From positions 372,001-436,000 of the forward strand of contig NW_026570255.1 in assembly GCF_019649055.1 (NCBI RefSeq): 64,000 bases of DNA, read 5' to 3'. The notes under the pieces were generated by a model. The model did no database searches, was not told the origin of the DNA, and worked only from the letters and a program-made list of their open reading frames with translations. This stretch comes from Paramacrobiotus metropolitanus. Taxonomy: Eukaryota; Tardigrada; Eutardigrada; Parachela; Macrobiotidae. Shown here piece after piece: positions 33,901 to 43,860 of this stretch. The position numbers and the translations under genes were made by a program. Position 1 is the first letter of the stretch, and every line of letters begins with the position of its first letter.

Positions 33901-35081
33901 CTGTGGATTGTCCTGTTGAGCTGCTCTCGCTCAGCGTTGGGACATGGTGACAACTTGAGCTGAGTAAGCTCAAGTTGGGTCTGGGCTAGTATAGCCGAGA
34001 CACGTTTAGCCTCTACGTCCGATTTGGACGCAAGGTCTTTGTATTTGCAGATCTCGTCCTGCATCCAACGTTCGGATGACAGGGCTGCTTCTGCTATGTC
34101 CGCCAGCTGTTTGGTCAGGTCCCGTACTGTGGTCCGAAGTTGGTCAACTTCTTCGAGTTCTTCGGGCCGGGTTGCCTGGATCTGCTTAAGCGGGTTGACG
34201 TTGGCGCGGTTCGTTTCCCAGGTGGGCTGGTTTAAGTCCATCCTAGCTGTGGCCCTGTTAAGTTGAGCCAGGTCCACAATTGGCTCTAGGTCCGGTTTGG
34301 ACTGGCCGGGCGCGCCGATGACGTCATTGGTTGGCGATGGCGTTGTAGGGGTTGAGCCATCGGTCTCAAACATGATGGGCGACTGACTCACTGGCTGTTG
34401 GCCCTGGTCATGTGCCTTTGGACCAGCCTTTTTGGCTTGGCCCTTGGCCTTGCGTCCTCCTTTGGTCACCGTTGGTGCCTCAGGTTAGATCTGGTCCGAG
34501 CCTGGTAGGGTTGGACTTGTTATCAGATCCTGGACGTCAAGGTTGGACCGGGCCAAGTTGTTTGGCCCTGGTCCATCGGTGCGTGTCTTGTCCTCACTTG
34601 TGGCCGCCGTTGGCGCCTCAAGTTGGACTTGGCCCGAGCCGGATATGGCCGGTTGTTGTGCCAAGTCCTGAGGGACACTGTTGGCCTGGGCCGTCCCATC
34701 GGCGCCAGGTTGGCTGTCCTGAGGCTGGTTGGCCTCGGACAACTCGTCGGATGCCTCCTGGAATGTGTCGTCCCGGGTGGCGTCCAAACTTTCATCACTG
34801 GTTTCCAGGTCGGCCGGCAGGATTTGTTTGTCCCGCCTGGATCTGGCCTCGACCGAACTCGTGGAGCCGGCCGAGTTTGGCTCGTCTAGGTCAGAACTGG
34901 TGTGCCTGGCGCTTCGAAGCCCGTAAGGCCCCGTCGGTCGGCGCGTGGCGTAGTTCTTCCCACGAGGCTTGGCGTAGTCATTTGGCTGGCGCCCGTCCAT
35001 AGGATTGAGCAATCTCCGTTGGAGTTGCTCATGGCTGGTGTATGGCATCACCTTGGCCAAGGCGCTGTGAGTTTGGCCCAT
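30927..35081 (-). CDS. element B Gag, one frame with three in-frame stops
   Basis: One reading frame of 1,385 codons carries a TAA (34487-34485) and two TAGs (33566-33564, 33506-33504). The first part (34,488-35,081) starts MGQTHS, an N-myristoylation-type start. The middle part (33,567-34,469) is a Leu/Glu/Gln-rich coiled coil. The last part (30,927-33,491, 854 codons) continues the coiled coil. It then has a PPSY late-domain motif (residues 75-78), a long Pro/Gln-rich linker, a capsid-like region at about 390-560 (LPKFDGNK, WLAQVRR, EWYTGQ) and a zinc knuckle CSHCLWGNHATDGC (724-737). Gag would build the particle and package RNA. No frameshifts break the frame, only stops, so either readthrough is used or these are recent nonsense mutations. 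I give no repaired sequence. Confidence 0.8.
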
Positions 35082-35734
35082 GGTAGCGGGACTTAGAAAA
35101 TTTCTTTGGTCTATGGTCCGGACCGGAACGTTGGGTTGGATCGCTGGTCGGTGCTGGTCAGGTGTGCTAGAGCTTAGGTTTAGCGTTAGCTTCCTATGGC
35201 CCTATGTTACGTTACTGACCAGTGTGACGTCAGTTACAAAATGGTCTTGCAATTAGCTCTACGTCACGAGTAGCGTGCCGTGAGCAAAAAATGCAAAAAA
35301 GTATGATTCACTACGGCTGTTATAACACGGAATAGTTTCCCACGCCTTCTGATTGGTCAGAATTTTATGGAAAATAACCACGCTGACGTCACGCGACTTT
35401 TTCGCGAAAATTCCGGCTGGACAAAATGGCGGTTGTTTTTCGCCGATAATTCGGTAAAAATCAAAGAAAAATTTTTCGAGAGTAACGTTACACTTTTCTA
35501 GTGCAGAATTTCTCGGAGAATCCGGAAATGCTAGTTTTACGCAAATCGGATGAAAGGTTCAAAAGTTATGGATTTTCGAAAGCGGGGTTCTACGGAAATT
35601 TTCGAGCTCTACGAAAGTTCCACAAAACCTACGACGCCACAACAGGTCTTACCGGCGGTTATTCGCTCCAAACAATGCTGCTCCGTCGTTCCACTTCACC
35701 CTCGTCTTCCGTGAGGGCCGCAGCGTACCCGATA

Positions 35735-36020
35735 GGGCGCAATGGAAGGATCAGGATCGTACCGAACGCAGTTTTTGCGCCGGGAGCCAAAGCTGCGAGA
35801 GGCCTACTTATAAGCCTGACCCGTGTCAACGCGACCCGGTAGGGCGCTTATTTGGTCAGCAGGATCGTACCCAACGCAGTTTTTGCGCGGGGAGCCAAAG
35901 CTGCGGGAAGTCTACTTATAGACCTGACCCGTATAATTAATCCGTCGCGCTGCGGATCTCCAGTGAGATCCGTATAATGCAGGAGATGTGGTCGCAGGAT
36001 GGCTGGCCTACTTATAAGCG
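35735..36020 (-). repeat. tandem repeat in element B leader
   Basis: A unit of about 107 bp beginning near CGATAGGGCGC at 35,730 recurs at CGGTAGGGCGC near 35,839. It contains GATCGTACC.AACGCAGTTTTTGCGC and GGGAGCCAAAGCTGCG. The word CTACTTATA occurs three times (about 35,804, 35,910 and 36,009); on the minus strand it reads TATAAGTAG, which resembles a TATA box. It may be an enhancer or promoter array of the element. Confidence 0.65.
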
Positions 36021-36091
36021 ATCAGCGTAGTTTGACCGATTGTTGCCTTCACTGGGGATCAGAGGTCTCGCAGGAAAGAAAACCGAGCGAG

Positions 36092-36101
36092 TCTGCTACC
36101 A
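36092..36101 (-). other. element B primer-binding site
   Basis: Directly after the 5' LTR the minus strand reads TGGTAGCAGA, complementary to the 3' end (..TCTGCTACCA) of animal initiator tRNA-Met, with no gap after the LTR. Ten bases match and the next bases diverge. This identifies the LTR at 36102-36487 as the 5' LTR. Confidence 0.75.
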
Positions 36102-36487
36102 TGTCAGATATGGCACAGAAGCAGGAAGAAAATGGGGCAAAATAGCCTTTATTGTGAAACAATAAAGCAACAACAACACAAAACCAACAGAAAACCCGAT
36201 AGGGATAAAACTGTGGACAAAGTGCCTGCAAGCGCGCTAGCTAGAATCGTGATAATGATTCCGCGTGCTGCGGGTATGCAACAGCTGATGCTGCAAAGCA
36301 TGGAATCGCCCGTAAGCGCTGGGCTACGCCCCCAAGAGTGCAGAAGTGCGCTGATTGGTCAGCGTAGACAAAGTATACGCTGGGTGAGCAGCGTAATGTA
36401 GCGGCACGAATGGCGTTGCCAAGTGCGGGCGGGCGACAGAGAAAGCCACAAGAGGTGTCTACCGCCTCGAGTGAGCGGTCTCTGACA
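36102..36487 (-). repeat. element B 5' LTR, 386 bp
   Basis: Pairs with 24524-24909, with 8 substitutions by my count and no indels. Same TG...CA ends and AATAAA. It is followed on the minus strand by the primer-binding site and preceded by target copy AGGA (36488-36491). An open frame from element A's envelope runs through it by chance to 36241. Confidence 0.9.
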
Positions 36488-37344
36488 AGGATTTCCTTGG
36501 GATTCCATATAAAAGTTTGCTGGCCATGTTGGGCGTGGCCGGCTTTCCTGGATGTTCCCAAGGCTCCTATTATGGATAGAATTTCCGCACGTTCTATTTC
36601 CTGTGGAAGGGTTGCCGGTTCAACGGTGCAGCTGGTTGTTGTTGTAATGAACTCTTTATAGTAACCCCAGTTTTCTTCGGGCCTCTTGTGGTACTTGTAC
36701 CTTTCAATGTTAGGCTGACGGTTCATGGGCTGGCCAAAACAGGCGAAGGTTTGGTGCATCCCTCTGCACTCGTCCTCAGTGAGGATACGCGGTTCTTCAA
36801 ACTGGAATGACGTTGACCGCCACAGTAGGTCGGTTCTTACTCGCATTGTGTGCGTTGTGGATTTGCACGCGGTGCCCATAAAGGTCGTCGTTCTACGTTT
36901 CACGGCATAAATGCTGTAGACCAAATCGCGCGGTGCCGGGTACTTTCTGCTGTCCGGTACCGGGCACTGTCCGTAGTGCTGGATGTCCAAAGCTTCGAGG
37001 AATCGTTTCTCGGTGCAATCGCAGACTTCGGCTTGGATCGCGGAGGCACTGCCAAAAAGCAAAAATGGCAGTAACAGAATTAGTGCCGTCCAGAGGTACC
37101 AGTCTGGTTTCTTGGTCTGGCGCTTGGATCCTTCACGAGAATAGTTACCCGGGTTGTAATTGCGTGCTCTACGTCCTCGTGTACCCGTGCCTCGTTTGGC
37201 GGGTCTTGGTTTGGGAACTGCGGGTTGGACCTCGGGTTGGGTCAATTGGTCTGGGATGTCTGGCTCGGAAAAGTCCATTACGGGTACTGGAACCGAATAG
37301 GTTTCCGTTATGAGACTGATCTGTTTCTCGGATGTCCTGTCCAT
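36488..37344 (-). pseudogene. element A: envelope-like glycoprotein, N-terminal part
   Basis: About 285 codons before the element B LTR interrupts it. The leader of about 80 residues is basic and Pro-rich. A hydrophobic segment follows at 82-103 (LWTALILLLPFLLFG), likely an internal signal peptide or anchor. Then comes a Cys-rich ectodomain (VCDC, GQCPVP, TACKS, DECRGM, TFACFG, TTSCTV). There is no furin-type site followed by a fusion peptide like that of errantivirus/baculovirus F proteins. The Cys spacing recalls glycoproteins of negative-strand RNA viruses captured by invertebrate retroelements, but this is a pattern impression only. An envelope would let the element leave the cell. The gene is broken by the insertion and other lesions. 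Confidence 0.55.
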
Positions 37345-37371
37345 CGCGGTTTTGAAAGGTGTTGTAGGGTA

Positions 37372-39293
37372 CTATTTGCGTTTCGTACTTGAGACGGGAG
37401 TGCTGGCCTCTTCGGCATTGCCCTCTTCCTGTGGTGGAGTCCCCGTAGGTTTAGGAGGCGTTATGGGCTGCACTGATCCGGGTGGTCCTGACAATTTTAC
37501 GGGTGATCCCGGCAATTTCACGGAGATCTTGGTTCCCGTAATTCCAGAGCTTTCCAATGGGAATTCGTAGTTATCCTCGTCCTTTGGTAACCAGTGAAAA
37601 GGACGTCCTTCTGGGGGTTCCACGCCGGTGGCTTCGACTGCTTTTGGGAAAGGTCAAAGTCATCCTCAAACTCCTTCCTGGAATGGTAAGGTTTTAATAT
37701 GGCGACGTTGACCACGGTACCGACACTTTTTCCAGGTTTGAAATAATTGATTCGGTAGTTGTTTGCTCCGGTTTGCTCCAGGACGGTGTAAGGTCCATGG
37801 TAGAAGTGGGAAAATTTCCGGGTCTTACCTTGTTCTACGGAAGAGGAGAAGAGCCATACTTCGTCTCCTTCTTTGAAGAATATGGGCATCCGTCCTGCAT
37901 CGTACGTCGATGCTGCCTGTCGTTGCTGTTCGACAAGGCTTGTCTTGACCCATTCGTATATGTTCTCGACATTGGACTTCATATCCTCGAAGAATGATTG
38001 GTCGATCGGGACTGGATACGTGGTGTCAAAGAAGAACAAGCACTCGACTCCATGGAGGTTCTTGTATGGACTGATGCCCGTAGTGCTGTTCGGTGCCGCG
38101 TTTAAGGCAAATACGACCCATGGGACAAGCTTGGCCCAATCTTTCTGGTTATCCTGGCAAAGTTTTGCCAGGCAATTGACTAGCGGGCAATGCTTTCGTT
38201 CCAGCCTACCTTGGACTTGAGGTCGGTAGGAAGTGGACGTTATGTGTTTGATGTCCAGCATCTTGGTAACTGTTTTAGGACGTCGTTAACGAATTCCAAT
38301 CCGTTGTCCGTCCGGATTTGGATCGGGAACCCATTTCTTAAGCACACCTCTTCCAGAAGGAATTTAGCAACGGTCAGTGCTGTGTGGTTCCTTATCGGTT
38401 TGGCCATTAGGAACGATGGGAACTCGCATATACAGGTGAGAATGTATATGCATCCGTTGCTGGCCGGAAGTGGGCCGACGGTGTCCAGTATTAAATGCGT
38501 CATTGGTCTCTTGGGAATCTGCATCTTTGCATATATCCTCCGGTGTGGCGTCCGGCATTTCGTGTCTGGCATGCTTCGCAAATGGCGACGAACTTTCGGG
38601 CTACTTTTGCCATGTTTTTAAAGTGGAAACGCTTGCTTACGATATCCATACACTTACTGAACCCGAGATGGGCCAATCCGGCTTTTGAATAGTGGACGGA
38701 CTTCAACATGTCCATCCACATGGACTTCAGCAAAACCAGGCACTGGTAGGTCTGGCTATTAACTTCGGTCATGTGGAAAAGAATTCCGGCATCCATGTAA
38801 AAGTCTCCGGCCAAGTTCTTCACTCTCTGGGTTGGTTCCGGATCTTGGTTCCCCAGAAAGTCCATGATGGGTCCGGCAAATGGATCCATCAGCTGTTCAC
38901 TGCGGATGTCAATAGCCCTAGTTGAAAAACATGGGAAAGTGATTTCCTCCGGATAGTCTGGATTGACCGGATTCCTTGAAGGGGCATCCGCATCTAGGTT
39001 CTCATTTCCGGCTCGGTGGATTAGGTTAAGGTCAAAGTCCGACAGACGGAGCGACCAACGCTGCAGCTTACCGTTTTCGGTTCGGAGTTGGAAGAGCCAT
39101 TGCATGCTGACGTGATCTGTGTATACAGTGACCTTTCGCCCGGCCACGTACTGGCAATATTTCTTGGTGGCATAGAGGAAGGCAAGGCATTCCTTCTCGG
39201 TCGTGGAGAGGTTTCGTTCGGGTTTTGACAGCTTTCTACTGCAATAACTGACTGGGTGTTATCCATCGGTATGCTTTTGCACAAGGACTGCAC
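37372..39293 (-). pseudogene. element A: RNase H and integrase, frameshifted
   Basis: Pieces are 39,021-39,293 (other frame), 38,500-39,147, 38,240-38,581 and 37,518-38,261. The second has the RNase H end (VYTDH; LIHRAGNENLDADA) and the integrase zinc-binding motif (SVHYSKAGLAHLG, then CEACQ). The third has catalytic Asp in LILDTVGP and RTDNGLEF. The fourth has the Glu in GRLERKH and a GPY/F module (FYHGPYTVLEQ). All three integrase catalytic acids are visible, but at least three frameshifts separate the pieces. A Pro-rich tail frame follows to 37,372. Integrase inserts the cDNA into host DNA. Confidence 0.85.
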
Positions 39294-39306
39294 CGATGGC
39301 GTTATC

Positions 39307-40326
39307 CTAAGCCTCTACGTGCAACGCCGTTTCAAGGGAATCGTCGAAGTAGGATAGGACCGGGGCGGAGCAAAGCAGCTCCTTCGGTGTGTCAAAAGCT
39401 TTTTGGTATTCCGGTGTCCAGTCGAACTTACGATTCTTCAGTTCTTTAGGTGGTTCGGAATAGAGTCTTGTCGACGGGTGGGCGATCCTGGCGAAATTCG
39501 GGACAAATTGCCTGTAAAACGAAGCAAGCCCCACAAATGTCCTTACGCCTTTTACGTCCTGTGGAACTGGGAAGTCGCGGACCGCTGCTGTTTTGTCGGC
39601 GTCGGAGCTGATCCCATCGGCGCTGACAATAAATCCCAAGACTTTAGGGCTGGGAACGCCAAACTTACATTTTTTTTGGTTGACCGTGAATCCAGCTTCG
39701 CGGAGTAGGTTTAAGGCTTCCCCTAGCATCCGTTTAAGTTCCTCGAACGTCTTCGTGGCGATCATGATGTCATCCACAAAGGCCTGTAGTTCGGCCTTGG
39801 CGATCATGTCGCCAAAAATCTGATTGATGACCTGCTGAAAGACGTCTGTCCCGTTGTTTACGCGAAAGGGCATGCGGGTGTAGGCAATGCTGCCTATCGG
39901 AGTGGTAATTGTAAGCAGGTGCTGGGACTTCTGGGACATGGGGATCTGGTTGAGTGCCTTTACAAAGTCCAGGGAAACGAAGTACTTACATCCAGCAGCC
40001 TGGTGCAGAATGTCCTGGACCCGCGGCATAGCGTACCGCATCGGTATTAAGTACTTGTTCAAGTTCCGGAGGTCCGCACACATCCGGATTCCTCCGTCTT
40101 TGTGCTGGGCCGGTACCACAGCACTCTGCCAGCTGGACCGGGAAGGCACGAGGAAGCCTTGGTTGACCAGCTTATTTATTTGGACGATTATGGCTTCGCG
40201 TTCCTTCGGAGCGAATCGCCTGGCTGGCTGCCAAACAGGTCTGGCTCCATCGACGATGTGAAGTTCGACCGGGTTGATGTTGGCTGCTCTTTGCGGTTGG
40301 CCCTCCTTGGGATAAAAGGTCATCAA
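39307..40326 (-). CDS. element A: reverse transcriptase
   Basis: 339 codons covering the RT core. Motifs are LVNQGFLVPSRSSW, CADLRNLN, YFVSLDFVKALNQIPM (catalytic Asp120), YTRMPFRVNN and the active site AFVDDIMIA (Asp185, Asp186), then LGFIVSADGI and the connection-domain words FVGLASFYRQFVPNF. The order and words are those of Ty3/gypsy RT. NNGTDVFQ replaces the usual N-A-P-x-x-F-Q, and a stop ends the frame just where RNase H begins, continuing in another frame. It is part of an inactive copy. Confidence 0.9.
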   Translation of the reverse strand: MMTFYPKEGQPQRAANINPVELHIVDGARPVWQPARRFAPKEREAIIVQINKLVNQGFLVPSRSSWQSAVVPAQHKDGGIRMCADLRNLNKYLIPMRYAMPRVQDILHQAAGCKYFVSLDFVKALNQIPMSQKSQHLLTITTPIGSIAYTRMPFRVNNGTDVFQQVINQIFGDMIAKAELQAFVDDIMIATKTFEELKRMLGEALNLLREAGFTVNQKKCKFGVPSPKVLGFIVSADGISSDADKTAAVRDFPVPQDVKGVRTFVGLASFYRQFVPNFARIAHPSTRLYSEPPKELKNRKFDWTPEYQKAFDTPKELLCSAPVLSYFDDSLETALHVEA

Positions 40327-40485
40327 AGTCTTGCAGAAGCAACAAGAGGTAAATGCGCTCCTCGTTTGTTAAGTGGTTAAATAGGGTCAGTTGAGAATAG
40401 TCGAGGTAATCACTAGCGTTTTTATTTCTTCAGACGGGACCAATTCTTCGGTAGCAAAATGTGTATGAACATGGTAATTTTTTCC

Positions 40486-41787
40486 TTATAAAATCTGTAG
40501 CAAAGCTTCTTTCTGTTCTGAATCCCAATCCTTTAGAAACTGGGCAAGATGCGGTTGACCGAAGATTACGTCGTAATCGTCCGGGTGTCGTTTCACTAAG
40601 TCCATGGTTAGGATCAGGTCCGAGCCCATGATGTTAGTTGGGACTTCAATTATCCCAAGTGTCTGGACAGAGTGTCCACTGACGCTCCGTAGGCTCTTAA
40701 TGTTTTCTGGGACGATCCACTCTTCCATGCCCATTGTCTTTACTGTTTCTATGGCGATCGTGGTTACCGAAAAGCCAGTGTCCAACAGGGACCATGTCTG
40801 ATTCTGGCCCCATATCTTCATTGGGATGATCGGTGGTGGGTTTGGGATTATGCGATCCTGGGCCAAGGAGAACAAGGCGTAAAGTGTGTCAGGATTGCTT
40901 ACCGGGTTTGGTCCATGTCGTCGGGATCGATCGGTCCGTGCGTTCTGTCTGTCAATCAAAGATTCTGGTGACAGTGAACGTCGGGGATATGATTCTGGCC
41001 GCCAACCGACGTCATGCGTTGTAGGCGGCGGTGGAGACCGACGGGATACGGTTTCGTTGGCACGTGGTTCCATTGGTCGCACCTTGGTCCGAAGTCGGTA
41101 TCCCTCATAACCGGTTGGTTGCCTTCGTACCGTACTGCATTCCGGGAATTCTATTCGTTGGAACTGTTGTCGTAGCCAGTTCCGGAGTGCGGGGGTTTGC
41201 GCTGGGATTGGGTTAAACCTTGCAGTTTGCCCGACGTTCCGGCGAGGTCGTCCGGGTTCGTCGAAGATGGCTTCTGGCAAGCGCGTGCGGCCGATCATTG
41301 TATTGATACGGGCCTGTGCTAGTGGGTACTGCCGAATCGTTTGTTTTAAATGACTTAATTTCTTCCCAAGATCTTTCATTGAACCGCTAACCTCTAGGAC
41401 ATTTTCTTGGATGTTTTGAATGCAGTTTTGCATCTCAGTTTCTGGACTTACCCACGGTAAAGTGTCGGTCCGAGATGTAGATGGTGTTTCCTCATCTTGG
41501 TTCGTTGAAGGTTTGAGTTTGATGAGTTTGTCCGTCAGATGTCGTGTATGGTCCAGCAGTTGGGATGGATCTTCCCACCAGGCTTCAATCTCAGCATTCC
41601 GCGGCGGATCGGGGCTGACCGGGGCTTGGGTAGAGTTCTTGGATTCTTCAATTTCACAGAACTTCCAAGTCGAAGCCAGCGTAACGTTCTTAATTTCCCG
41701 GAGTGTCATGTCATCCGGCATGCGGTTGAATTTGATGTTCCACTTTCCTTCTGAGTTGTAGGCTGCAGTGGATGGATACCGAGCCAA
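40486..41787 (-). CDS. element A: retropepsin with long N-terminal domain
   Basis: 433 codons. The C-terminal third has WSLLDTGFSVTTIAIET (DTG at residues 336-338) and YDVIFGQPHL near the end, fitting a retropepsin. The first 330 residues are a helical region (EMQNCIQNIQENVLEV) and an Arg/Pro-rich linker of unknown role, much longer than usual for a protease precursor. It would process Gag and Pol. It ends about 160 bases before the RT ORF in the same direction. The frame is intact. Confidence 0.75.
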   Translation of the reverse strand: MARYPSTAAYNSEGKWNIKFNRMPDDMTLREIKNVTLASTWKFCEIEESKNSTQAPVSPDPPRNAEIEAWWEDPSQLLDHTRHLTDKLIKLKPSTNQDEETPSTSRTDTLPWVSPETEMQNCIQNIQENVLEVSGSMKDLGKKLSHLKQTIRQYPLAQARINTMIGRTRLPEAIFDEPGRPRRNVGQTARFNPIPAQTPALRNWLRQQFQRIEFPECSTVRRQPTGYEGYRLRTKVRPMEPRANETVSRRSPPPPTTHDVGWRPESYPRRSLSPESLIDRQNARTDRSRRHGPNPVSNPDTLYALFSLAQDRIIPNPPPIIPMKIWGQNQTWSLLDTGFSVTTIAIETVKTMGMEEWIVPENIKSLRSVSGHSVQTLGIIEVPTNIMGSDLILTMDLVKRHPDDYDVIFGQPHLAQFLKDWDSEQKEALLQIL

Positions 41788-41908
41788 TGGGCGGTTTTTC
41801 CTCCATGTCCACGAGTGTCAAAGATACCACGTAGTCCAAGCTATCCTTCTTTGGCACTAGCGGTCGGCGTTTAAGGTATGATCTTACCAAGTAAATTGGT
41901 TTTTGACC

Positions 41909-42326
41909 TTAAAACGATGGGAGCCATATCATCGGGACGCGGTATATCGTGTACCCGGTGTACCCAATTCGTGCTTTGAACGCCTCCATGGCCTTAAAAA
42001 GTTGGACCAACTCGCTGTCACCCAAAAACTGGATGGTGTTACCGATTTGGAAGTGTGTGTCCCTTTGATGGCATTGCTGGGTCAAAGGGCCTTTTTTTCC
42101 GTTGGCAACGAGCCGTCCCCAAGTGAAATGGAGGTCCGCTAATTGGGCCAGTTTGACTGCTTCCTCCACCGGTGTTCCGGTCGGCCAAGCGGTTTTTCGC
42201 TGATGGAGATCCACTTCGTTGAAGGATTGCTCCATTCTCGCGTCTTATTCTTCTTCCCAGGAGCGTTTTTTCATTGCTTCCTTGAGAGCCGGTGGGACTA
42301 ATGCGGTTGGAGTTCCGTTTTCCCAT
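41909..42326 (-). pseudogene. element A: linker ORF between gag and protease
   Basis: Open frames 41,909-42,235 (108 codons) and 42,039-42,326 overlap. The first starts MEQSFNEVDLHQRK and has no recognised motif. It may be the C-terminal end of gag or the start of the protease precursor after a frame change. Confidence 0.35.
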
Positions 42327-42355
42327 CGTGTGTAAATGACCATCCTGGGATTCTT

Positions 42356-43860
42356 CTAGCGGTGCGCAGTTTTCTTCGGGGTCGACTCTGTCGGCTCGGC
42401 ACCTTCCACTGGATCAACTTCTTGATCCTTTGGTTTCATGCTTACCGACTGGGTACTAGTCGAAGGTTCCTGGTGCCCATCGGTTTCTCTTCCGGATTCG
42501 GTGTCCAAGCTGGACTGATGGTCCTGGTCGGGTTCCAAGCCCGACTCGGCATCCGGGGTCGTTGTCCGCGTGGCCGAGGTTCCGGATATTGGTTCTTCTC
42601 CCATGAAGTAGGAGGTGCCTTGGCGGCGTGGCTGCAGGGGTTTTTCGCGTTTCTGCAGAACGTTTCAGTGTGCCCAATCTTGCCACAAGTGTTGCACTTA
42701 CGTATGACGTCTGAAGTTCCGGTGGCGTAGCTCGTTGAGGAGTCGCTCGCCTGGGCTCTTCCCATTGTCGGTTCTGCATGTTCTGGGATCCGCTTTGGGT
42801 CCCGTTATTTCCAAAATTTCGGTTTGGAAGCCTTGAGTTATCGGAGTTCCAGAAGTTCGGTCGGGGTCCGACGTTCGAATAACTTCTTCCCCGGTAGGAA
42901 TTTCCTCGGTTTCCCTGAAAGGGCGTTTGGCTTCGCGCTCTGTCGAACCGTTGTGGCCAATTACGTTGGCTTTGTTGGGACTTACCGGAACCGTCGAGGT
43001 TCTCTCGGTCTAATCCTCCTTTAATGTCCACCGCGCTTGTAATTGTTTTGTCCTTCAGGATCTGGTGATTGGCTCGTTGCGTGATGTCGATCACGCGGGA
43101 AGCCTTCATCAGAAAATCTTCTGGAGTGAACGGAAGCATCAGTCCGACGTCTTTAGCCAGTTGTCCGGTAAGTCCGTTGGTCAGCTTCTCTGCTTTTTCC
43201 GACTCGGTCATCTTCTTTCCTAGATTTTCTAGGATATAATAGTTTCATGACCTTATGGTAGCAGTCATTAACACTTTCGTTAGGTTGCATCATTGTGCGA
43301 CGAAGCTCCTGTTGTTTGTTTTCGAGGTAGCGGTACGGTTGGAACTTGTCCGTAAGTTCTTTCTTGAGCTCCTCCCATCTCTCCTGGTCGGTTGTAGCGT
43401 TGCTGGCCGGCCTTGGACGGTTTCGGAACCAAATTCCGACGTTTCTCGTCATGGCTAACTTCATTTGCTGAAGCATCTGGGTGTGGGACCATCCTTGCCC
43501 TTCGCACACCGTCTCGAATTCCTGAAGGAAAAGTGGGATGTCTTCTCCTGGTTTCTCGCAGAACCGGGGTGGATGGATCGGGGCTGGAGCTTTGAGGTCG
43601 ATGGCTCGTGCGGCTGTGACAGCACGGATGATGTCGTCCGTGGTGTTCATGTTCGATCCCGCTGTGGGACGGTTGGTTTCCTGGGTTTGATCCTGGGTGT
43701 CGTCTTCCGACTTGACCTTTTCGTCAAAAACAGTGGAATCTGCTTCGGTTCGGACCGGCTCTCCGGTTTCAGTCGGGAGTTCCGGGTAAAGGTTTTTGGC
43801 GGGTTGCGGGACTCTTTGCGAGGGTCCGGCTTCGCCGTCCCTTTGCTCCAGTGTACTTAA
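42356..43860 (-). pseudogene. element A: Gag, frameshifted
   Basis: Pieces are 43,153-43,650 (capsid: PPRFCEKPGEDIPLFLQEF, WFRNRP, MMQPNESVNDCYHKV), then 42,456-43,211 and 42,442-42,765. The last carries a zinc knuckle CNTCGKIGHTETFC at about 42,655-42,696. The capsid words match Ty3/gypsy Gag. Frameshifts lie near 43,200 and near 42,770. Upstream of ATG 43,650 the same frame is open to about 43,880 but has no ATG, so the start is uncertain. The acidic tail frame 42,356-42,604 may be its end. Confidence 0.8.

Larger units (their letters stand above)
35082..36101 (-). other. element B leader between PBS and gag
   Basis: About 1 kb without a supported gene. It contains the tandem repeat listed below. 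The sequence near 35,300-35,480 has several AAAAATT/TTTTTCG stretches. It may carry the packaging signal and regulatory sequence. Confidence 0.55.
24524..36487 (-). mobile_element. inner LTR retroelement B, 11.96 kb, gag and protease but no pol
   Basis: Element B is bounded by 386-bp LTRs and AGGA target duplications and sits inside element A's envelope gene. From 5' to 3' on the minus strand: LTR, primer-binding site, 1-kb leader with tandem repeats, large gag, retropepsin ORF, ORF3, ORF4 and about 1.9 kb of apparently noncoding sequence, then LTR. I found no reverse transcriptase, RNase H or integrase motif on either strand. It may be a long non-autonomous derivative that borrows pol, yet it retains extra ORFs of its own. 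The low LTR divergence means it is younger than A. Confidence 0.85.

Noticed and set aside
36241-36487. C-terminal 82 codons of the envelope ORF, also read as an ORF at 24,663-25,166
   Set aside because: Both run through the element B LTRs, so this is LTR sequence read by chance and not part of either protein.
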